Notes under the pieces: model-generated
Databases searched by the model: none
Seen by the model: the letters and a program-made list of their open reading frames with translations, nothing else
What the model was told of the DNA's origin: nothing
Shown here: positions 1-4,336 of the stretch, in pieces
How the letters are laid out: every line of letters begins with the position of its first letter
Position numbering within the stretch: position 1 is the stretch's first letter
Made by a program: the position numbers and the translations under genes
Origin: DASRFS01 sp035260725
GTDB taxonomy: Bacteria > Patescibacteriota > Microgenomatia > Levybacterales > UBA12049
Assembly (NCBI GenBank): GCA_035260725.1
Contig: DATFUR010000037.1
Coordinates: 1-11,296 of the forward strand
Direction of reading: 5' to 3'
Length of the DNA: 11,296 nt

Positions 1-157
1 AGATTTGAAAAAAAATCTAAAGCCCGATGACACAGTTTTTATTTCGGCACACGGGAATTCTATAAGACCAATGAGAAGATATTTTGAAAATTTATCTATC
101 GAACAAATGGTTTCTTTCGAACACACTCCGGGGAAAATTTACTCTTATGAAATCTAA
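1..157 (+). CDS. Phosphoglycerate mutase / histidine phosphatase family protein, C-terminal end (5' truncated)
   Basis: The frame starting at base 2 is open from the window edge and ends in TAA at 155-157, giving 51 residues. It contains SAHGNSIRPMRRYFENLS, the C-terminal histidine block of the 2,3-bisphosphoglycerate-dependent phosphoglycerate mutases (the second catalytic-site histidine followed by GNS.R and a YxxNLS helix), and ends in a PGKIYSYEI strand. In that family the enzyme interconverts 3- and 2-phosphoglycerate in glycolysis in the cytoplasm. The N-terminal RHG phosphohistidine motif lies outside the window, so a different histidine phosphatase cannot be excluded, although the GNS.R...NLS pattern favours the mutase. 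Its stop is 2 nt from the 3' end of the convergent tRNA-Ser(UGA), and no terminator hairpin is visible between them. Confidence 0.8.
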   Translation, partial: DLKKNLKPDDTVFISAHGNSIRPMRRYFENLSIEQMVSFEHTPGKIYSYEI

Positions 158-159
158 AG

Positions 160-246
160 CGGAGAGAGTGAGATTCGAACTCACGATGACATTGCTGTCA
201 TGGCGGTTTTCAAAACCGCTGCACTAGTCCGCTATGCGATCTCTCC
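160..246 (-). tRNA. tRNA-Ser(UGA)
   Basis: Read on the minus strand this folds as a class II tRNA. The acceptor stem is GGAGAGA with TCTCTCC, and the discriminator is G, as expected for serine. The anticodon loop TTTGAAA gives anticodon TGA, the T-loop is TTCGAAT, and the long variable arm is a 6-bp stem ATGACA/TGTCAT closed by a GCAA loop. CCA is not encoded; the bases after the discriminator read CTT. It lies 23 nt downstream of tRNA-Ser(GCU) on the same strand and has no clear promoter of its own, so the two are probably cotranscribed. It reads UCA and, by wobble, UCG. Its body is nearly identical to tRNA-Ser(CGA) at 1144-1229 apart from the variable arm. Confidence 0.97.
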
Positions 247-269
247 CAGTTTACGCTGAACTTGTGAAG

Positions 270-355
270 CGGAGAGGGTGAGATTCGAACTCACGCGAGT
301 CTTACGACTCAGGGATTTAGCAAACCCCCGCAATGGGCCTCTATGCGACCTCTCC
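270..355 (-). tRNA. tRNA-Ser(GCU)
   Basis: This is a class II tRNA on the minus strand. The acceptor stem is GGAGAGG/CCTCTCC with discriminator G. The anticodon loop TTGCTAA gives GCT, which reads AGC and AGU. The anticodon stem GGGGT/ATCCC contains one G-T pair. The variable arm is GAGTC/GACTC with a GTAA loop, and the T-loop is TTCGAAT. No CCA is encoded. Its last 26 bases equal those of tRNA-Ser(CGA), which points to a common origin by local duplication or to gene conversion. A TATAAT box 10 nt upstream implies a very short 5' leader. Confidence 0.97.
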
Positions 356-364
356 AGTGAAGTT

Positions 365-393
365 ATTATACTATAATAACCTTGACTAAGAAA
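365..393 (-). promoter_or_regulatory. Probable promoter of the minus-strand tRNA-Ser pair
   Basis: On the minus strand a perfect TATAAT occupies 370-365, and 17 bp upstream is a weak -35 (TTTCTT, 393-388). Transcription would start near 358, about 3 nt before the tRNA-Ser(GCU) 5' end at 355. The -35 part is poor, so the call rests on the -10 box and its placement. It shares a short AT-rich region with the divergent promoter of the gene at 417. Confidence 0.45.
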
Positions 394-408
394 GTTTAAT
401 GATATAAA
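382..408 (+). promoter_or_regulatory. Probable promoter of the two-TM membrane protein gene
   Basis: TTGACT (382-387) and TATAAA (403-408) are separated by 15 bp, shorter than the usual 17. The -10 box ends 8 nt before the ATG at 417, so the transcript would begin at or next to the start codon. No Shine-Dalgarno sequence is visible, consistent with a leaderless mRNA. Confidence 0.45.
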
Positions 409-416
409 GTTTAAAT

Positions 417-1025
417 ATGCCCGTTGCCAAAAAGACACTAAAGAAAACAGAAGAGAAATTACTATCATCCGGCATAAATAAAGAGCTTAGTTCCACGACT
501 CAAATCTCACAGATTGAACAAAATTTATCTCCACATGATGTACGCACCCTTTTGGCGTGGACGGGCCCGGGAAGACCATTTAGAAAAAGAGGAAAACAGT
601 ATTTCTTAACGGCAATTCTAATAGTTTTTCTGGTAGAAATTATTCTTTTCCTTTTCTCCCAATATCTTCTTATGCTTGTCGTTTTGTCCCTTCTTTTTTT
701 GAGTTTTGCTTTGGCTACAGTTCCTCCAAGAGACTTCCATTACCGAATAAGCAATCAAGGAATAACCGTCGAAGACCATTCTTATCTTTGGATCGAGCTT
801 TATGATTTTTACTTTAAGAAAAGGGAGAACGTAGACATTTTGCACGTCAGAACAAAAGCGCTTTTGCCGGGAGAATTGACCATGACCTTGGGCGAAATTG
901 ACCGCGAGCATGTAAAAACGGTTCTTCTTCCTTACCTTCCCTACCGGGAAACAGTAAGACCAACTTTTATGGAAAAGTCCGGAGACTGGCTGGCTAAAAA
1001 TTTTCCCCTCGAATCCTCGAAATAA
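417..1025 (+). CDS. Two-TM membrane protein of unknown function
   Basis: This encodes 202 residues. Residues 1-60 are polar and lysine-rich, with a basic patch (RPFRKRGK) just before the membrane. Two adjacent hydrophobic helices span about 62-80 and 83-101 and form a hairpin. Residues 102-202 form a soluble domain that begins FHYRISNQGI, continues with alternating aromatic and charged strands (YLWIELYDFYFKK) and ends in a helix. The plan of a two-helix hairpin followed by a small beta-rich domain resembles membrane proteins with PH-like domains, but no family signature can be claimed. The N-terminus and C-terminal domain are probably cytoplasmic, given the positive residues flanking the hairpin. 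The ATG is the first in frame and sits 8 nt after a -10 box. The gene lies alone between divergent and downstream tRNA genes, with no functional hint from its neighbours. Confidence 0.8.
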   Translation: MPVAKKTLKKTEEKLLSSGINKELSSTTQISQIEQNLSPHDVRTLLAWTGPGRPFRKRGKQYFLTAILIVFLVEIILFLFSQYLLMLVVLSLLFLSFALATVPPRDFHYRISNQGITVEDHSYLWIELYDFYFKKRENVDILHVRTKALLPGELTMTLGEIDREHVKTVLLPYLPYRETVRPTFMEKSGDWLAKNFPLESSK

Positions 1026-1026
1026 T

Positions 1027-1055
1027 TTGCTTCCTAATTATTCATGAAGTAAAAT
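1027..1055 (+). promoter_or_regulatory. Promoter of the mixed tRNA-Arg / tRNA-Ser / cupin / Nudix / tRNA-Ser unit
   Basis: TTGCTT (1027-1032) and TAAAAT (1050-1055) are separated by exactly 17 bp. The predicted start near 1062 is about 5 nt before the tRNA-Arg 5' end at 1067. No other good promoter was seen before the next four genes, which follow with gaps of at most 12 nt. Confidence 0.6.
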
Positions 1056-1066
1056 GTGAAATACAA

Positions 1067-1142
1067 GTACTCGTAGTTCAATGGATAGAACACCTGGTTG
1101 CGGTCCAGGCGGTTGGAGGTTCGATTCCTCTCGAGTACACCA
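1067..1142 (+). tRNA. tRNA-Arg(GCG), CCA encoded
   Basis: This is a complete class I cloverleaf. The acceptor stem is GTACTCG/CGAGTAC, the D stem GTTC/GAAC, the anticodon stem CCTGG/CCAGG with loop TTGCGGT (anticodon GCG), the variable loop CGGTT and the T-loop TTCGATT. Discriminator A is followed by an encoded CCA at 1140-1142. The D-loop GGATA carries the A20-type adenine that serves as an arginine identity element in bacteria, which supports arginine. Anticodon GCG would read CGC and CGU. Most bacteria read these codons with an inosine-modified ACG anticodon, so a genomic G at position 34 is unusual. Only one nucleotide separates it from the next tRNA. Confidence 0.95.
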
Positions 1143-1143
1143 C

Positions 1144-1229
1144 GGAGAGGTCGCATAGCGGACTAGTGCGGCGGTTTCGAAAACCGCTGTCGCCTTTGGC
1201 GACCGTGAGTTCGAATCTCACCCTCTCCG
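1144..1229 (+). tRNA. tRNA-Ser(CGA)
   Basis: This is a class II tRNA with acceptor stem GGAGAGG/CCTCTCC and discriminator G. The anticodon loop TTCGAAA gives CGA, which reads UCG. The variable arm is GTCGCC/GGCGAC with a TTT loop. CCA is not encoded. It starts 1 nt after the CCA of tRNA-Arg, so the dicistronic precursor must be cut by RNase P almost at the mature 3' end of the upstream tRNA. The cupin start codon follows after 12 nt. Its D-arm and anticodon arm nearly duplicate those of tRNA-Ser(UGA) at 160-246. Confidence 0.97.
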
Positions 1230-1241
1230 CTCTATCGTTTT

Positions 1242-1643
1242 ATGGATAAGGAAAGAGTTTTAGCAAAATTTAGATCCGAACATCTGGGGAGGACTATAGT
1301 CCAAAACCCCTCTCAAGGCAGGCCGACGGAAATAATTTGTGAAGTCGAGCCAACTATCGATCACCCTGACTACAGCGTTCACTTAGCCGTCATAGATATT
1401 TCCTCCTCTCATCTTCATAGGCGATCTAGGGAAACATACGAAGTTTTAGAAGGAAGTTTAATGTTAAGCGTAGAAGGAAAGCCGCATGACTTGAAAAAGG
1501 GCAATGCTTTTGTTGTAGAGCCCAACAGCGTACACTTTGCAAAAGGTAACGAAACCTTGGTTAGGATCAAATCCGAGCCGGGATGGACAAAAGAAGATCA
1601 AGTTGAAGTGAAGGAGAGGTTTGAGGATGATTATGAGGCTTGA
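1242..1643 (+). CDS. Small single-domain cupin protein
   Basis: This encodes 133 residues, nearly all of it one cupin_2-type beta-barrel. Cupin motif 1 is intact as HxH(x4)E(x6)G: H57, H59, E64 and G71, with the context HLHRRSRETYEVLEG. Motif 2 is present as G87...P94-N95-S96-V97-H98. The three histidines and E64 are the standard metal ligands of the fold, so metal binding is likely. The substrate cannot be told from sequence; small stand-alone cupins include sugar-phosphate isomerases, dioxygenases and ligand-binding proteins. There is no signal peptide, so it is cytoplasmic. The ATG lies 12 nt after the tRNA-Ser(CGA) end with no Shine-Dalgarno sequence, so translation probably relies on the 5' end released by tRNA processing. 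Its 3' end overlaps the Nudix start by 17 nt, implying coupled expression. Confidence 0.85.
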   Translation: MDKERVLAKFRSEHLGRTIVQNPSQGRPTEIICEVEPTIDHPDYSVHLAVIDISSSHLHRRSRETYEVLEGSLMLSVEGKPHDLKKGNAFVVEPNSVHFAKGNETLVRIKSEPGWTKEDQVEVKERFEDDYEA

Positions 1644-2049
1644 ATTTTCCGCAGGCGGAGTAGTTTTTAAAAAATCGGATGGGGATTTGCAAATACTGGT
1701 TGCCCAGCACTCCGGACACCACGGCTGGGTTTTCCCAAAAGGATTAATCGGTGACCACAAAAAAGGAGAAACAAAAGAAGAAACGGCAGTTCGGGAAGTC
1801 GAAGAAGAAACAGGCATAAAAGCAAGAATTCTAAAACCTCTGACTCCTATAACCTACTGGTACGTCTGGGAAGGCGAGAAAAGAAAAAAAACAGTTTATT
1901 ATTTCCTTATGGAATTCGTCGAAGACACGGGAAAAAGAGACGACGAAATGGAAGCGGTAGAATGGATTCTGGCCTCCCAAGTCGAACAAAAACTCACCTA
2001 TCCTGCGGATAAAAAGGTTTGGAAAGAAGCACAGGATCTGATAAAATGA
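1627..2049 (+). CDS. Nudix hydrolase (MutT/Ap4A-hydrolase type)
   Basis: This encodes 140 residues from ATG 1627. The full Nudix box G(x5)E(x7)REUxEExGU spans G42 to I64, with catalytic-helix residues R56, E57, E60, E61 and G63. It is preceded by GWVFPKG at 33-39, typical of diadenosine-polyphosphate and other dinucleoside or nucleotide pyrophosphate hydrolases of the family. Such enzymes use Mg2+ to split nucleoside diphosphates linked to another group, as a clean-up or signalling role in the cytoplasm. The exact substrate is not determinable. A strong Shine-Dalgarno AAGGAGAGG (1611-1619) inside the cupin gene sits 7 nt before ATG 1627. ATG 1633 is a possible alternative, and an in-frame TTG at 1621 is too close to the ribosome site. 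The gene ends 8 nt before tRNA-Ser(GGA). Confidence 0.92.
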   Translation: MIMRLEFSAGGVVFKKSDGDLQILVAQHSGHHGWVFPKGLIGDHKKGETKEETAVREVEEETGIKARILKPLTPITYWYVWEGEKRKKTVYYFLMEFVEDTGKRDDEMEAVEWILASQVEQKLTYPADKKVWKEAQDLIK

Positions 2050-2057
2050 TTCGACCT

Positions 2058-2147
2058 GGAGAGGTCGCATAGTGGTCTAGTGCGTTCGCTTGGAAAGCGA
2101 ATGTTGTCGCAAGACAACCGGGAGTTCGAATCTCCCCCTCTCCGCCA
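2058..2147 (+). tRNA. tRNA-Ser(GGA), CCA encoded
   Basis: This is a class II tRNA with acceptor stem GGAGAGG/CCTCTCC, discriminator G and an encoded CCA at 2145-2147. The anticodon stem is TTCGC/GCGAA with loop TTGGAAA, giving anticodon GGA, which reads UCC and UCU. The variable arm is GTTGTC/GACAAC with a GCAA loop, and the T-loop is TTCGAAT. It lies 8 nt after the Nudix stop, with no separate promoter seen, so it is probably released from the 3' end of the cupin-Nudix transcript. With the other three serine tRNAs it completes the serine set. Confidence 0.97.
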
Positions 2148-2148
2148 T

Positions 2149-2177
2149 TTGACAAAAAGTATAGACGGTGATAAATA
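2149..2177 (+). promoter_or_regulatory. Possible promoter of the lipoprotein gene
   Basis: A perfect TTGACA (2149-2154) starts 2 nt after the tRNA-Ser(GGA) CCA. The -10 is poor: TAAATA (2172-2177) at 17-bp spacing, or GATAAA (2170-2175) at 15 bp. Either would place the transcript start close to the GTG at 2184, in keeping with the short or absent leaders at other genes here. Confidence 0.35.
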
Positions 2178-2183
2178 GAAAAC

Positions 2184-2761
2184 GTGATAAAAGAAGCAGG
2201 GACTTTTCTATTAGCTGCAGCAGCTCTAACTTCCTGTACCTCATCTAATTCAGTAGGTTCCGGAGAATCAAACTCGGGACAACCATTGAAGAGCCCGGAA
2301 ATAACTATTGCTCCGGGGAATTTCCTCTCCGCTTTAGAACGGCCATTGTACCCAGGTCCTGATTTAAGAAGCGCAGCGATTTTTTTTGCAAACGCATTTA
2401 CGATCACAGGTCAAGCTGGAGAATTTCATTCGACTGGAGAATTTAACGATGATTATCTTTTCGATGAGCAAAAAAGAAGAGTGATTGATACAACTTTAAA
2501 AGCTTATGAATACTGCAAAATATTGATCTTTACGCTCCTTGTAGAAATATTTCTATTGATGACAAGAAATCTACTGTAACGGACGCGACAAACAAGATTG
2601 GTGGACCACAAACTAGAAATGTGTCTTTAGAACTTGCTAGTACCTGCAGAATTAATCTTGGTGGAGGAGCGGTGATGGGAGTCAATAGAGTTTTAATTTC
2701 AATCTCACTTTCTTCGGATGGAAAATGGTACGCATCTGCTGCCCCAGCTCCTCTGCCCTAA
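2184..2761 (+). pseudogene. Predicted lipoprotein with a frameshift at an A-run (2517-2520)
   Basis: The first frame starts at GTG 2184 (a TAA lies 12 nt upstream in frame) and encodes a lipoprotein signal: MIKEAG, the hydrophobic run TFLLAAAALTSC with lipobox LTSC (Cys18), then a Ser/Gly-rich linker. This frame closes at 2579 with a hydrophobic tail that reads as out-of-frame translation. In the -1 frame, from the AAAA run at 2517-2520, coding-like sequence continues to TAA 2759-2761: 80 residues that start NIDLYAPCRN, include SISLSSDGKWYASAAP near the end, and have no internal stop. Reading one extra A joins 112 and 80 residues into a 192-residue exported protein. The break may be a real mutation, a sequencing error or programmed slippage. 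I recognise no family. The mature part has three cysteines (in EYCK, APCR and STCR) besides the lipidated one. Confidence 0.6.
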
Positions 2762-2815
2762 CTTCGAATAGCTTTGCTTGACTTTTTTTCATAAATCCCC
2801 CAAACTAAATTAAGA

Positions 2816-4336
2816 ATGAGACCTGCCCGGCTTCTTGGTTTTTTATTGATTTTTTTGCTTTCGTTTTTTGTATTTAAAAATGTCGCTTTTGCCCAAACTC
2901 CTCTTACGAATACAAATCCGGACGTTCCAAATAACCTTCATACATGGACCCAAAATGTAATGATCGAAGTTATGTCCTCTCTAACCTGCCTTGTAGCAGG
3001 AGTCGATCCGATCGACCCTTCGCACCAATGTCTAGGACTTGATCCTAAAACTCATAAAATCGGCTACGTGCAAGGCGGAGGCGGAGCAATCGGAGTAGTG
3101 GGAGTTTTGATTGCAATGACTTTTACCCCGCCTGCTCACACAAATGATTATATTAGATATTTATCGAGTAATTTTGGGCTAGCAAAGCCAACTTACGCAG
3201 CAAATACTGATGGGGGTAGTGGAGGAGGATTAAATCAACAACAATCGGACAGAGGAATTGGATTTGGTGGGCTTACTCCGCTTTTGGAAATCTGGACTGC
3301 TCTTAGGAATATTACCTATCTTTTGTTTGTAATTATTTTTGTAGTAATTGGTTTTGCAATAATGCTGCGAGTCCATATTGATCCTAGAACCGTAATGACA
3401 ATAGAAAATCAGATTCCAAAAATAGTTGTAGCTTTGATTTTGGTTACTTTTTCTTTTGCAATCGCCGGTCTCCTTATAGATCTTATGTATGTGAGTATAT
3501 ATTTAGTCATGGGAGTTTTTGACAGCATTAATATTCCTCATGCTGTAAATGCTGTAAATACCGCGAACTCTGCCGATTTCAAAAATATTTGGGGATTAAA
3601 TCCCCTGGAGATAGCAAATAACTTGCCTGTTCCAGGAAGCTTGGGTGGGCTTGCTAAAGGTGGCCTAATAGGAATAAGTGCTAACGCATCTGCATCTGTC
3701 ACTAAAATTATTGCAGATTTGTTTTCAGGATTAGTAAGTATTCCTATCGTTAGCCAAATCTTCCAGGGAATTGTTGGGATTCTTGCTTTTCTTATTATTG
3801 CTGTTGCTATCCTTTTTGCCCTTTTTAGACTTTGGTTTACTCTTATCATGGCTTACATTTTTATACTCCTTGACGTTATTTTTGTACCCTTTTGGATTTT
3901 GGCCGGGCTTATTCCGGGTGGAAGTCTAAGCTTTACCGCCTGGCTTAGGGAAATAGGGGGCGAATTACTTGCATTTCCGGCGGCAATTGTAATGATGCTT
4001 CTGGCAAAAACTTTTTTAACTATGGATACAAAAAGTCTGTTTATACCTCCTCTTATTGGTAACCCGAGCACCGAAGGATTTGGGGCTTTGATGGGACTTG
4101 GAGTTTTACTTATGACTCCAACGGCTGTAAGTATGATGAAAGGGTGGCTAAAAGCTCCAAAATTTGACATTGCCGCAATTGGCCAAGCAGTAGGAGTTGG
4201 GGCAGCTGTTCCTGGAAGGGCAATTGGCGGAGTAGGAAGCTTAGCGTTTGGAGTTCATTATGATAAGAATGGACAAACGATTGCTAAGGGTGGGGCGTTA
4301 GGACAATTCTTAAGATCATTTGGATTTGTTCGCTAA
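2816..4336 (+). CDS. VirB6/TrbL-like polytopic membrane protein
   Basis: This encodes 506 residues. A signal peptide spans 1-27 (basic MRPAR, a hydrophobic core, cleavage after AFA). An extracytoplasmic stretch with two cysteines (C58, C72) follows. Hydrophobic segments lie at roughly 88-104, 165-184, 203-235 (long, probably two), 317-340, 341-366, 385-402 and 420-440. Between the second and third blocks is a Gly/Asn/Gln-rich linker around 131-150. The C-terminal 65 residues are glycine-rich and amphipathic. The signal peptide, the five or more helices and the nearby VirB2-like pilins match VirB6/TrbL inner-membrane channel proteins of type IV secretion-like systems in CPR bacteria. The family assignment is an inference from topology and context. 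No Shine-Dalgarno sequence precedes the ATG. Its stop overlaps the stop of the opposing 971-residue gene. Confidence 0.65.
   Translation: MRPARLLGFLLIFLLSFFVFKNVAFAQTPLTNTNPDVPNNLHTWTQNVMIEVMSSLTCLVAGVDPIDPSHQCLGLDPKTHKIGYVQGGGGAIGVVGVLIAMTFTPPAHTNDYIRYLSSNFGLAKPTYAANTDGGSGGGLNQQQSDRGIGFGGLTPLLEIWTALRNITYLLFVIIFVVIGFAIMLRVHIDPRTVMTIENQIPKIVVALILVTFSFAIAGLLIDLMYVSIYLVMGVFDSINIPHAVNAVNTANSADFKNIWGLNPLEIANNLPVPGSLGGLAKGGLIGISANASASVTKIIADLFSGLVSIPIVSQIFQGIVGILAFLIIAVAILFALFRLWFTLIMAYIFILLDVIFVPFWILAGLIPGGSLSFTAWLREIGGELLAFPAAIVMMLLAKTFLTMDTKSLFIPPLIGNPSTEGFGALMGLGVLLMTPTAVSMMKGWLKAPKFDIAAIGQAVGVGAAVPGRAIGGVGSLAFGVHYDKNGQTIAKGGALGQFLRSFGFVR

Noticed and set aside
1021..1042. AATAATT/AATTATT inverted repeat as a terminator of the two-TM gene
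   Set aside because: The stem is made only of A-T pairs with an 8-nt loop, no T-run follows, and the -35 box of the tRNA promoter lies in the loop.
2520..2579. Hydrophobic C-terminal tail of the lipoprotein's first frame as a membrane anchor
   Set aside because: The sequence quality drops abruptly at the A-run while the -1 frame becomes protein-like for 80 codons, so the tail is better explained as out-of-frame translation.
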